From NCBI RefSeq assembly GCF_018129085.1, contig NZ_JAAGBB010000048.1:1-42137 (forward strand): a DNA stretch of 42,137 nt, in the 5' to 3' direction. The notes beneath the pieces were generated by a model that was not told where the DNA came from, did no database searches, and worked only from the letters and a program-made list of their open reading frames with translations. Origin of the DNA: Plastoroseomonas hellenica (GTDB taxonomy: Bacteria > Pseudomonadota > Alphaproteobacteria > Acetobacterales > Acetobacteraceae). A program made the position numbers and the translations under genes. How positions within the stretch are numbered: position 1 is the first letter of the stretch; each line of letters starts with the position of its first letter. Of this stretch, positions 30,761 through 38,711 are shown one piece after another.

Positions 30761-31759
30761 ATGAACCGTTTCACACGCCGCGAGTTGGCCGCCGGTGCTG
30801 TCTTCCTGGGCGGCCTCGCGCCTGCCGTGCTGCGCGCCCAGACCCGCATTGTGCTCCGCCTCGGCTGGACCAGCGGCGACGGCGCGCAGGATCCCTACGC
30901 GATCGGTGCCCGCGAGTTCAAGAAGGCGCTGGAAGAGAAGGTCGGCGACCGCGTCGACGTGCAGCTCTTCCCAAACCGCGCCATCGGTGACGAACGCCCC
31001 CTGGTCGATGGCATGCGGCTCGGCACGGTGGACATGGGCATCATCACCAACGCTGTCATCGCGCAGATCGAGCCCGCGTTCCAGCTCAACGACCTGCCCT
31101 TCCTGTTCGGCAGCGAGGCACAGGCGCACCGGGTGTTGGACGGCGCGGTCGGCAACGACCTGAAACAGCGGCTGGAGCGGCGTGGCATCATCGCGCTCGG
31201 CTTCATGGAGGGCGGCTTCCGCCACATGATCAACAACATCCGGCCGATCACCCGGCCGGAGGATGTGCGCGGCATCAAGTTCCGGGTGCTGCAGAGCCCG
31301 ATCTTCATCGAGATGTACCGCAGCCTTGGCGGCAATGCCGTGCCGATGGCCTGGGGCGAGACCTTCACCGCCGTGCAGCAGGGCGCGATCGACGGGCTCG
31401 AGATCCCGCTCGGGGTCATCGACCAGAACAAGTACTACGAGGTGACGAAGTACCTCTCGCTGACCGGCCACATCTATTCGATGAACGGGCTGCTGATCAG
31501 CAAGCGCAGCTTCGACCGCCTGCCGGCCGACCTGAAGACCGCGGTGAACGAAGCGGCGGCGACCGCCGTGCGGATCGAGCGCCAGACCATCGGAACGCTG
31601 GCCGCAGGCCTGGTGCGCAGCCTCGCCGGGCATGGGATGCAGGTGAACGAGGTGCCGGACAAGGCCGCCTTCCGTCGCGCCGTGCTGCCGATGTACGAGA
31701 ATTTCCGCGGGCAGATCGGCGCCGAGCTGGTGCGCGAAGCCCTGGCCGCGGTGCAGTGA
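30761..31759 (+). CDS. dctP: TRAP transporter solute receptor DctP (system 2)
   Basis: A 332-residue periplasmic receptor. Signal MNRFTRRELAAGAVFLGGLAPAVLRA has a Tat-like FTRREL. The mature part carries FPNRAIGDERPLVDGMRLGTVDMGI, FRHMINNIRPITRPEDVRGIKFR, then NAVPMAWGETFTAVQQGAIDGLE and the conserved Asn-Lys-Tyr-Tyr segment. It binds an organic acid for the permease genes that follow. The stop is directly followed by the fold-back element at 31760-31920, which separates it from dctQ. Confidence 0.95.
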   Translation: MNRFTRRELAAGAVFLGGLAPAVLRAQTRIVLRLGWTSGDGAQDPYAIGAREFKKALEEKVGDRVDVQLFPNRAIGDERPLVDGMRLGTVDMGIITNAVIAQIEPAFQLNDLPFLFGSEAQAHRVLDGAVGNDLKQRLERRGIIALGFMEGGFRHMINNIRPITRPEDVRGIKFRVLQSPIFIEMYRSLGGNAVPMAWGETFTAVQQGAIDGLEIPLGVIDQNKYYEVTKYLSLTGHIYSMNGLLISKRSFDRLPADLKTAVNEAAATAVRIERQTIGTLAAGLVRSLAGHGMQVNEVPDKAAFRRAVLPMYENFRGQIGAELVREALAAVQ

Positions 31760-31920
31760 GAGCCCGTTTGAGAATGGTGCGGAGGTGGGCTGGCGAGGGA
31801 TTTTTCGTTCCTGTCGTGTCGGGCGACGCAGCCGATGCCGGTTGCATCGGCGAGGAGGCCGGCGCGGCAGGGGCGGAAAAGACCCGCCAGCACGCCCCGC
31901 AGCCATTCTCAAATGGGCTC
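31760..31920. mobile_element. 161-bp fold-back (MITE-like) palindromic element
   Basis: The ends are inverted repeats: GAGCCCGTTTGAGAATGG at the left and the reverse complement of GAGCCCATTTGAGAATGG at the right. The similarity continues inward through GCTGGCG, a T-rich block and TCC/CCCCTG. At the centre, GCCGATGC/GCATCGGC form a perfect 8-bp stem with a 5-base loop. The whole element can therefore fold into one long imperfect hairpin. It starts at the base after the dctP stop and its right end supplies the ATG of dctQ. No transposase is encoded, consistent with a miniature or REP-like element. Confidence 0.7.
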
Positions 31921-32425
31921 TGAGCCTGTGCTCCGGCTCTTCGGGACGCTTGCAGGCCTGATCGCGGCGGCGACGCGGGCGTCGGTGGTGCTGGCCGCGG
32001 CGGCGATGCTGCTCGCGATCGCCTACCAGGTGCTGATGCGCTACGTCTTCGGCGCCACGCCATCCTGGAGCGAGGAGCTGGCGCTGCTGCTGTTCAGTTG
32101 GACGGTGCTCGGCAGCTTCGCGCTTGGCGTCCATGAAGGCTGGCATGTGCGGCTGACATTGCTGCCGGACGCGCTGCCGGCACGGCTGAGGCGCTGGATG
32201 GAGCGGCTGACCGACGCGATGACTGCCTGCCTCGGTGTTTTCCTGGCCTGGGCAGGACTGCGCTTCATGGAGGTGACGGAAGGCTCCGTCTCCGCCGCCA
32301 TCGAGTACCCGATCGAGATCCTGAACGTGATGGCGCCGATCGCCGGCGCGCTGATCGCGCTGTTCGGCGCGGAGCGCGCGCTGCGCCCGGGCGGCGCAGC
32401 GCCGGCGGAGGAGATCGCGGCATGA
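31913..32425 (+). CDS. dctQ: TRAP transporter small permease DctQ (system 2)
   Basis: A 170-residue four-helix membrane protein: RASVVLAAAAMLLAIAYQVL, then RYVFGATPSWSEELALLLFSWTV, HEGWHVRLTLLPDALPARL and the last helices. The start is uncertain. The ATG at 31913 lies inside the right end of the fold-back element and has no clear ribosome site. The in-frame GTG at 31928 lies just outside it. Either way the element forms this gene's leader. The stop overlaps the dctM start (ATGA). Confidence 0.9.
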   Translation: MGSEPVLRLFGTLAGLIAAATRASVVLAAAAMLLAIAYQVLMRYVFGATPSWSEELALLLFSWTVLGSFALGVHEGWHVRLTLLPDALPARLRRWMERLTDAMTACLGVFLAWAGLRFMEVTEGSVSAAIEYPIEILNVMAPIAGALIALFGAERALRPGGAAPAEEIAA

Positions 32426-33702
32426 CGCCGATCGCCTGGTGCCTGACCGCCGGCTTTGCCGGGCTGGTGCTGTTCGGCTTTCCGTTCGCCATCGCGATCC
32501 CGCTCGCCATCACCGCGGCGCTGATCGCCGCCGATATCGAACCCGCCTTCCTGGCCCAGGCCGTGATCAGCGGATCGCAGCAATTCAGCCTGCTGGCCAT
32601 CCCGCTCTTCATGCTGGCGGGGGAGCTGATGACGGCCGGCGGCCTGTCGCAGCGGCTGGTCGATTTCGCTTCCACCCTGGTACGGCATCGCACCGGTGGC
32701 CTCGCCATGGTGGCCGTGCTCGCGGCGACAGTGTTCTCCGCCATCTCCGGCTCGGCGCCGGCGACGACCGCTGCGATCGGCGGCATCCTGATCCCGGCCA
32801 TGGCAAAGGCGGGATACGACCGTGCCTTCGCAGCCTCCATCGCGGTCAGCGCCGGCGTGCTGGGGCCGCTGATCCCGCCATCGATCGCCTTCGTGATCTG
32901 GGGGATCGTGGCGGAGCAGTCGATCGGACGGCTCTTCGTTGCGGGCATCGTGCCGGGGCTGACCTTGGCGGCCGGGCTGCTCGTCGTCTGCTACGTGCAC
33001 GCGCGCCGCAATCAGGTGCCGCGCCTGCCGCGCGCCAGTATCCGCGAGACCTGGACCGCCTTCCACCGCGCCAAATGGGCGCTGGGATCGCCGCTGGTGG
33101 TGCTGGGCGGCATCTATGGCGGCATCTTCACGCCGACCGAAGCGGCCGCCGTCTCCTGCCTCTACGCGGTGCTGGTCGGGTTGTTCGTGGAGCGGCTGCT
33201 CACGCTGCGAGCCCTGCCCGGCCTGATCGCACGGGCGATGAAGACCAGCGGCATGGTCTGCGCGATCATCGCCGTCTCCACCGGCTTCGGCATCCTGATC
33301 GCGCAGGAACAGCTCGCGACGCGGTTCGCGCATTGGATGGCCGCCAACATCCAGGAGAAATGGCTGGCGCTGGCGGCGCTCAACATCGCCTTCTTCCTGC
33401 TGGCGGCTGTCATGGACGAGATCGCCATCATGGTGATCCTGGGCCCGATGCTGATCGCCATCGCGACCCGCTTCGGTGTCGATCCCATCCATTTCGGCGC
33501 CATCATCGTGACCAATGTCGCGATCGGCATGGCAGCGCCGCCGATCGGCTATTGCCTGTTCATCGGCATGGCGCTGAGCGGGCTGTCGCTGGCGCGCATC
33601 TCCCGCGCCATCTGGCCACAGATCCTGGTGATGCTGGTGGTGCTGTTCCTGACCACCTACATCCCCGAATTCGCGCTGATCCTGCAGCCGGCGGCCCGGT
33701 GA
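32422..33702 (+). CDS. dctM: TRAP transporter large permease DctM (system 2)
   Basis: A 426-residue multi-pass permease. DctM blocks are visible: IPLFMLAGELMTAGGLSQRL, FSAISGSAPATTAAIGGIL, GVLGPLIPPSIAFV and GGIFTPTEAAAVSCLYAVLVG. It imports the solute bound by the receptor of this operon. It overlaps dctQ by four bases and ends 19 bases from the converging amidohydrolase gene. Confidence 0.95.
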   Translation: MTPIAWCLTAGFAGLVLFGFPFAIAIPLAITAALIAADIEPAFLAQAVISGSQQFSLLAIPLFMLAGELMTAGGLSQRLVDFASTLVRHRTGGLAMVAVLAATVFSAISGSAPATTAAIGGILIPAMAKAGYDRAFAASIAVSAGVLGPLIPPSIAFVIWGIVAEQSIGRLFVAGIVPGLTLAAGLLVVCYVHARRNQVPRLPRASIRETWTAFHRAKWALGSPLVVLGGIYGGIFTPTEAAAVSCLYAVLVGLFVERLLTLRALPGLIARAMKTSGMVCAIIAVSTGFGILIAQEQLATRFAHWMAANIQEKWLALAALNIAFFLLAAVMDEIAIMVILGPMLIAIATRFGVDPIHFGAIIVTNVAIGMAAPPIGYCLFIGMALSGLSLARISRAIWPQILVMLVVLFLTTYIPEFALILQPAAR

Positions 33703-33721
33703 TCCCGGGCCACCGACGGGT

Positions 33722-34582
33722 TCAGCCGAAGCCGTAGAGGCGAGCCGGGTTGTCCACCAGCACGGCCTGGCGCTGCGCCGCACTCGGCGCCCATTCGCCG
33801 AGCAGGTCGAAGAGCTGCCCGTCCTCCGGCACCACGTCATGAAGCGAGGGGTGCGGCCAGTCGGTGCCCCAGAGGCAACGCTCCGGCGCCGCGGCCAGCA
33901 GCGCCTTGGCGAAGGGCGCGACATCAGCATAAGGCAGCCCGCCCGAGGAGATGCGGTAACCGCAGAGCTTCACCCAGACCTGCTCGCTGCCGAGCAGCCG
34001 CAGCAGCGCCTGGAAGGCGGGCGCCTCGACGCCGTCCGCGGTGCGCACGCCGCCCATGTGGTCGATCACCACCTGCACCGGCAGCTTGGCGAGGCGCGGC
34101 GCCAGCTCCGGCAATTGATGCCCTTCCAGGTATACCTGCAGGTGGAAGCCGAGCGGCGCGATGCGCTTCGTCAGCGCCTCGAGCTGATCGAGCGGGGTGC
34201 CGTTGCCGGAAACGGCATTGAAGCGCAGCCCGCGCACGCCCTGCGCCTGCAAGCTGCGCAGTGCCGTGTCGTCGAAACTGTCATCCACCACCGCGATGGC
34301 ACAGGCGCGATCGCGACCGAAGCGCTGCACGGCATCGATGGTGCAGCGATTGTCGGTGCCGTAGACGCTCGGCTGCACGACCACCATCCGTTCGATGCCG
34401 AGCGCATTGGCGACGCGCAGATAGTCTGCGATGGACGCCTCCTGCGGGTCGTAGCTGCGGCCGGGATCGAGCGGGAAGCGGTCATAGGGGCCGAAGATGT
34501 GGAAATGGCAGTCGGTGCTGCCGGCAGGACCGCGCCAGGACGGGCGCGGGGCCTCCTGGCGATGCGGAATACATGGCTTCAT
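33722..34582 (-). CDS. amidohydrolase family protein (2-pyrone-4,6-dicarboxylate lactonase-like)
   Basis: A 286-residue metal-dependent hydrolase. TDCHFHIFGP (His26, His28) opens the barrel, followed by VVVQPSVYGTDN, VIDHMGG with a metal-site His, and WGTDWPHPS with the catalytic Asp. These are the signatures of the LigI/2-amino-3-carboxymuconate group, which act on lactones or dicarboxylic acid intermediates. The ATG at 34582 gives the family's usual short N-terminus. An ATG at 34630 would overlap the upstream receptor stop by four bases and is possible. It is co-directional with TTT receptor 5, which may supply its pathway substrate. Confidence 0.9.
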   Translation of the reverse strand: MKPCIPHRQEAPRPSWRGPAGSTDCHFHIFGPYDRFPLDPGRSYDPQEASIADYLRVANALGIERMVVVQPSVYGTDNRCTIDAVQRFGRDRACAIAVVDDSFDDTALRSLQAQGVRGLRFNAVSGNGTPLDQLEALTKRIAPLGFHLQVYLEGHQLPELAPRLAKLPVQVVIDHMGGVRTADGVEAPAFQALLRLLGSEQVWVKLCGYRISSGGLPYADVAPFAKALLAAAPERCLWGTDWPHPSLHDVVPEDGQLFDLLGEWAPSAAQRQAVLVDNPARLYGFG

Positions 34583-34626
34583 GACGGTAGTCCCTTGTTG
34601 GTCGGAGCTCGGCGGCAGGATGGCGG

Positions 34627-35616
34627 TCATTCCACAGTGATATTGGCGTCCCGGACCAGGCGGCCCACCATCTCGCGCTGCGCGGCCACGTAGCGGGTGA
34701 ATTCGCCGGGCGGCGTGCCGCGGGTGACGGCGCCGATCTGCGCGAAACGGTCACGCACCGCCGGTGTCTCCAGCGCCTGGCGCACCGCCGCGTGCAGGCG
34801 CGCGAGGACCGGCGCGGGTGTGCCGGCGGGGGCGTAGAGCCCGTTCCATTCATCGACCAGCACCGCCGGATACCCCGCCGTGGCCATGGTCGGCACATCG
34901 GGCAGCGAGGAGACGCGGGTGTCGGAGGCGACGGCAAGCGCCTGCAGACGGCCATCGCGGACGAGCTGGCTCGCGGAATTCACGGTGGCAAAGGCGAACA
35001 CCACATTGCCGGCGATCAGGTCGGGCAGCACCGCGGAACCGCCGCGGTAGGGGACGTGCGCCAGGTCGAGCCCGGTTTCGCGAAGGAACAGCACGCTGGC
35101 GAGATGCGATCCCGTGGCATTGCCGGAGGAGCCATAGGCAAGCTGCCCCGGCCGCGCCCTGCACCAGGCGACGAATTCCGCGAGCGAGGCGACCGGCAGG
35201 TTCGGTGGCACGACGAGGATCTGTGGCAGCACCGTGATCAGACTGACCGGCGCGAAGGCGGTCGCGTAGTCGAAGGGCAGGTTGCGCAGCAGATGCGGAT
35301 TGACGACATGGCCGAGCGCATCGAGCAGCAGCGTGTGCCCGTCCGGCGGCGCGGCGGCGACGACCGCGGCGCCGATCGACCCGCCGGCGCCGGCGCGGTT
35401 CTCCACGACGATCGGCTGGCCCAGCACCTCCTGCATCACCGGTGCGATCAGCCGCGCGGTGGTGTCGGTGCCGCCACCCGGCGTGTAGGGCGAAACGACG
35501 CGGATCGGGCGTGAGGGGAAAGCTGCGGGTTGCGCGTGGCCGCCGCCGGGCAACGCAGCAGCACCAGCGGCGGCGAGAAGGGAGCGGCGCGATACGGCGC
35601 CTTTGCATGTCGTCAT
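34627..35616 (-). CDS. TTT-family (Bug) substrate-binding protein 5
   Basis: A 329-residue periplasmic receptor. Signal VSRRSLLAAAGAAALPGGGHA has a strong Tat motif. The mature start FPSRPIRVVSPYTPGGGTD is followed by VENRAGAGGSIGAAVVAAAPPDGHT, the GSSGNATGSHLASVL block and VPYRGGSAVLPDLIAGNV. GGAGG lies seven bases before the ATG; the longer open frame upstream has no ribosome site. Divergent from TTT receptor 6, it heads a two-gene unit with the LigI-like hydrolase. Confidence 0.94.
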   Translation of the reverse strand: MTTCKGAVSRRSLLAAAGAAALPGGGHAQPAAFPSRPIRVVSPYTPGGGTDTTARLIAPVMQEVLGQPIVVENRAGAGGSIGAAVVAAAPPDGHTLLLDALGHVVNPHLLRNLPFDYATAFAPVSLITVLPQILVVPPNLPVASLAEFVAWCRARPGQLAYGSSGNATGSHLASVLFLRETGLDLAHVPYRGGSAVLPDLIAGNVVFAFATVNSASQLVRDGRLQALAVASDTRVSSLPDVPTMATAGYPAVLVDEWNGLYAPAGTPAPVLARLHAAVRQALETPAVRDRFAQIGAVTRGTPPGEFTRYVAAQREMVGRLVRDANITVE

Positions 35617-35760
35617 GGCCTGCCTCCCCCGGCGCGCCGCCTTCGGGCGCAATGCAAGAAGATCACGCGGCGGGGCAGCCTCCAACCCCCCTTCCCGGTT
35701 CCATCGCCTGGTGGGCATGATCGCGCCATCGCCGCACGGAGATGCGGCATGGAGGAGATC

Positions 35761-36744
35761 ATGGGCACGACACGACGCGCGCTGCTGCTCGCCACCCCCG
35801 CGCTGGCGCTGCATGGTGCGGCGCGGGCGCAGGGCAACTACCCGAACCGACCGGTTCGGTTACTCGTCCCCTACGCAGCCGGCGGTGGCCAGGACATCGC
35901 CGCGCGACTGGCGGCGGAGCCACTGCGCGCCGCACTCGGGCAGCCGGTCATCGTGGAGAACCGCTCCGGCGCCAGCGGCATGATCGCGGCCCAGGCGCTC
36001 GCGCAATCGGCGCCGGATGGCTACACGCTGATGCTCGGCGGTTCCGGCGAGACCGCGATCAACCCGCATCTTTTCCGTGGCCGCATCACTTACGACGCCG
36101 CACGTGACTTCCGGCCGGTGATGATCATGGTCAAGGTGCCGAACGTCATCATGGCCTATCCGGAAGCCCCCTTCCGGACGCTGCCCGAACTCATCGAACA
36201 GGCGAAGGCGGCGCCAGGGCGGTTCAGCTATTCCTCCTCCGGCATCGGCAATCCGCAGCATCTGTCGGGGGAGTTGCTGAACACCATCGCCGGCATCCGC
36301 ACCGTGCATGTGCCCTATCGCGGGTCGGGGCCCGCGGTGCTCGACATCGCGGCGGGGCAGGTGCAGTTCGGCTACAACAGCCTCGCCTCGGGACTCCCGC
36401 TGATCCGGGAAGGGCGGATCCGCGCCATCGGCGTCACCTCGAAGGAACGCATGCCGCAATTGCCGGATGTGCCCTCGGCGTCCGAGTACCCGCCGCTCGC
36501 CAGCTATGAGCTGGTGAATTTCTTCGGCCTCTATGCGCCGACCGCGACGCCGGACGCGATCACCGACCGGCTGCATGCCGCGCTGGCGGCAGCCATGCGC
36601 GAGCCCACGCTCCGCGGACGGTTCGAGGAGCAGGGGCTGCTGGTGCAATCCATGAGCCGGGCCGAATCCTGGGCCTTCCAGCAGGCGGAGTCCGAAAAAT
36701 TTGGGCGGATCGTCACCCAGGCGAACATCACCATCGATGGCTGA
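35761..36744 (+). CDS. TTT-family (Bug) substrate-binding protein 6
   Basis: A 327-residue periplasmic receptor. Signal TTRRALLLATPALALHGAARA is Tat-like. The mature start NYPNRPVRLLVPYAAGGGQD is followed by VENRSGASGMIAAQALAQSAPDGYT, SSSGIGNPQHLSGELL and VPYRGSGPAVLDIAAGQV. GGAGGAG five bases before ATG 35761 sets the start, in preference to the ATG four codons earlier, which contains that site. Its last eight bases overlap the epimerase gene, so the two are coupled. Confidence 0.94.
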   Translation: MGTTRRALLLATPALALHGAARAQGNYPNRPVRLLVPYAAGGGQDIAARLAAEPLRAALGQPVIVENRSGASGMIAAQALAQSAPDGYTLMLGGSGETAINPHLFRGRITYDAARDFRPVMIMVKVPNVIMAYPEAPFRTLPELIEQAKAAPGRFSYSSSGIGNPQHLSGELLNTIAGIRTVHVPYRGSGPAVLDIAAGQVQFGYNSLASGLPLIREGRIRAIGVTSKERMPQLPDVPSASEYPPLASYELVNFFGLYAPTATPDAITDRLHAALAAAMREPTLRGRFEEQGLLVQSMSRAESWAFQQAESEKFGRIVTQANITIDG

Positions 36745-37573
36745 CGGCACACGGCATTGGCAGCGCCTGCTGCTCACCGGCGCGGCGGGGGAGATCGGCA
36801 GCGTGCTGCGCCCTGCCTTGGCCGGCACCGCGACCGCCATCCGCCTGCAGGACCTGCGCCCCGTCGCCGGACTGGCGCCGCAGGAGGAGGCGATGCAGGG
36901 CGACCTGGCGGAGCCCGGCATTGCCGAGGCCGCGATGGCCGGCGTCGATTGCGTCATCCACCTGGCCGGCATCCCGCGCGAAGCGGGTGGCGATCCGGAT
37001 GCGATCTTCCGCGCCAATGTGCTCGGCACGCATCTGATGTTCAGCGCCGCCCGGGCTGCGGGCGTGAAGCGCTTCATCTTCGCCAGCAGCAACCACACCA
37101 TCGGCTTCCATCCTGCGGGCCGCCCGGTCGGCACCGAGGAGCGTCCGCGGCCAAGCGGCTTCTACGGCGCCAGCAAGGTCTATGGCGAGACCCTCGGGCG
37201 GCTGCATGCGGACAAGTTCGGGATGGAGGTCGCCTGCCTCCGCATCGGTGCCTTCCGCACGAAGCCCGGCAATGCGCGGGAGCTCGGCGGCTGGATCAGC
37301 CATCGCGACATGGCACAGTTGGCACGGCGCTGCGTGGAAGCATCTGACTTCCACTTCCTGGTGATCTATGGCGTCTCCGCCAATCGCCGCGCGCTCTGGG
37401 GCGGTGATGCGGCGGCGCGCGCCGCGGTCGGCTATGTGCCGGAGGATGATGCCGAGGTCTTCGCCACGGAGATCGAGGGTATCGCACCGCCGCCTGGCAG
37501 CGTCGCCGCCCGCTTCCATGGCGGCGGCGTCTGCGAGGCGGGCTTCTCGGGCGATCCCGACCGGATCAGGTGA
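36737..37573 (+). CDS. NAD-dependent epimerase/dehydratase, uronate-dehydrogenase-like
   Basis: A 278-residue extended SDR protein. TGAAGEIG is the NAD loop (residues 13-20), and FIFASSNHTIGFHP matches the uronate dehydrogenase pattern. The catalytic Tyr/Lys are in FYGASKVYGE. Uronate dehydrogenases oxidise galacturonate or glucuronate to the aldarolactone. Start ATG overlaps the TTT receptor 6 stop by eight bases, so it is translated from the same message and its substrate is probably what the receptor binds. Its stop and that of the converging Ldh-family gene also overlap by eight bases. Confidence 0.85.
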   Translation: MADGTRHWQRLLLTGAAGEIGSVLRPALAGTATAIRLQDLRPVAGLAPQEEAMQGDLAEPGIAEAAMAGVDCVIHLAGIPREAGGDPDAIFRANVLGTHLMFSAARAAGVKRFIFASSNHTIGFHPAGRPVGTEERPRPSGFYGASKVYGETLGRLHADKFGMEVACLRIGAFRTKPGNARELGGWISHRDMAQLARRCVEASDFHFLVIYGVSANRRALWGGDAAARAAVGYVPEDDAEVFATEIEGIAPPPGSVAARFHGGGVCEAGFSGDPDRIR

Positions 37574-38615
37574 AGGCCGCCGGCAGCGGCACCCCGAAGC
37601 CCTGCGCGACGGCCACGAGGTCGAGGCGCGTCTGCTCCGGCAGCACCAGCCCTTCGGCGCGATGGCGGGCCTCGTTCCGGGCTTCGATCTCGCCGGGGTA
37701 GAAGATCTCGGTCGCACCCTCGGCCAACGGCACCGCCTTGATCTCGGCGATCATGCGCTCGATCCGTGATTCGAAGACGTCACGCGGCCCGAAGGCCGCG
37801 ATGTCGAGCGCCATGACGAAATGGCCGGAGCGGCTGCGCTTTTCCGCCTGATAGGGCCCGTTCACTTCGGTCATCATGCCGCTGCCGGAAAGCGCGCCGG
37901 CCAGCACGTCCATCATCACCGAGATCCCATAGCCCTTGTGCTCCGCCATCGGCAGGATGACCCCGGCCAGCGCGGCGACGGGATCGGAGGTGCGGCGGCC
38001 TTCGGCGTCGATCGCCCAGCTCTCCGGGATCGGGATGCCCTTCTGTCGCGCGAGGAAGATCTTGCCGCGCGCCACCACGGTATTGGCGATGTCGAGCATC
38101 AGCGGCGGATGCCGGCCGGCGGGCGCCGCGATGGACCAAGGGTTGTTGCCGATCACCTTGCGCCGCCCGCCCCAGGGCGCCATGGCCGGGCTGCCATTGG
38201 CGACCAGCATGCCGATGCAGCCCTGCTCCGCCGCGAGACGCGTGAAGTAGCCGAGCGCGCCATGATGGTTCGATTCCCGCACCGAGACGATGCCGACCCC
38301 GTGCTTCCTGGCCCGCGCCACCGCATCGAGCATAGCCCGCTTGGCGATCACCTGGCCGACGCCGTCATGGCCGTGGATCACGGCGATGGCGCCGGCATCG
38401 ACCAGGGTCTCTGGCTGCGTGACCGGCGTCATCATGCCGGTCTTCACCCGGTCGATGTACCAGGGCGCGCGCATCACGCCATGCGAGGAATGCCCCCAGA
38501 GATCGGCCCGCACCAAGGTGTCGGCGACCAGCGCGGCATCCTCCTGCGGCAGCCCGGCGGCGCGGTAGAGCGCGGCGGTGAAATCGGCCAGTGCCTCGGC
38601 GGCGATACGGGTCAT
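37566..38615 (-). CDS. malate/L-lactate dehydrogenase (Ldh/YlbC) family oxidoreductase
   Basis: A 349-residue NAD(P)-dependent reductase of the type II malate/L-sulfolactate family. Landmarks: RADLWGHSSHGVMRAPWYI, SVRESNHHGALGYFTRLAA, MAPWGGRRKVIGNNPWSIAAP and MAEHKGYGISVMMDVLAGALSG. Members reduce 2-keto acids or cyclic imines such as pyrroline-2-carboxylate. AAGGA nine bases upstream sets the ATG at 38615; the open frame beyond is antisense to lysR. It is divergent from the LysR regulator, a common arrangement for its regulatory target. Confidence 0.92.
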   Translation of the reverse strand: MTRIAAEALADFTAALYRAAGLPQEDAALVADTLVRADLWGHSSHGVMRAPWYIDRVKTGMMTPVTQPETLVDAGAIAVIHGHDGVGQVIAKRAMLDAVARARKHGVGIVSVRESNHHGALGYFTRLAAEQGCIGMLVANGSPAMAPWGGRRKVIGNNPWSIAAPAGRHPPLMLDIANTVVARGKIFLARQKGIPIPESWAIDAEGRRTSDPVAALAGVILPMAEHKGYGISVMMDVLAGALSGSGMMTEVNGPYQAEKRSRSGHFVMALDIAAFGPRDVFESRIERMIAEIKAVPLAEGATEIFYPGEIEARNEARHRAEGLVLPEQTRLDLVAVAQGFGVPLPAAFT

Positions 38616-38634
38616 GTGCGGCGTCCTTCCCTGT

Positions 38635-38662
38635 TTCGGGCAGATGGTGCGGAGCTGCCGAA
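38635..38662. promoter_or_regulatory. candidate LysR-type operator
   Basis: TTCGGGCAG and CTGCCGAA form an interrupted dyad with an 11-base spacer in the 96-base divergent gap between the Ldh-family gene and lysR. The position suits an autoregulatory recognition site. Confidence 0.35.
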
Positions 38663-38711
38663 CGGCGCGCAAGGGATGACGACAGGCGACGCGGATGGGC
38701 ATGATCGCGCC

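Noticed and set aside
31835-31912. Upstream extension of dctQ into the fold-back element
   Set aside because: The residues are Arg/Pro/Ser-rich and unlike a DctQ N-terminus. They derive from the element's right arm.
32041-33930. 629-codon minus-strand frame over the TRAP permeases
   Set aside because: It is antisense to dctQ and dctM, which have clear family motifs, and its own translation is low-complexity Asp/Gly/His/Gln/Arg.
37821-38711. Long upstream extension of the LysR frame
   Set aside because: Antisense to the Ldh-family gene. The HTH domain begins right after 38712, as in other LysR proteins.
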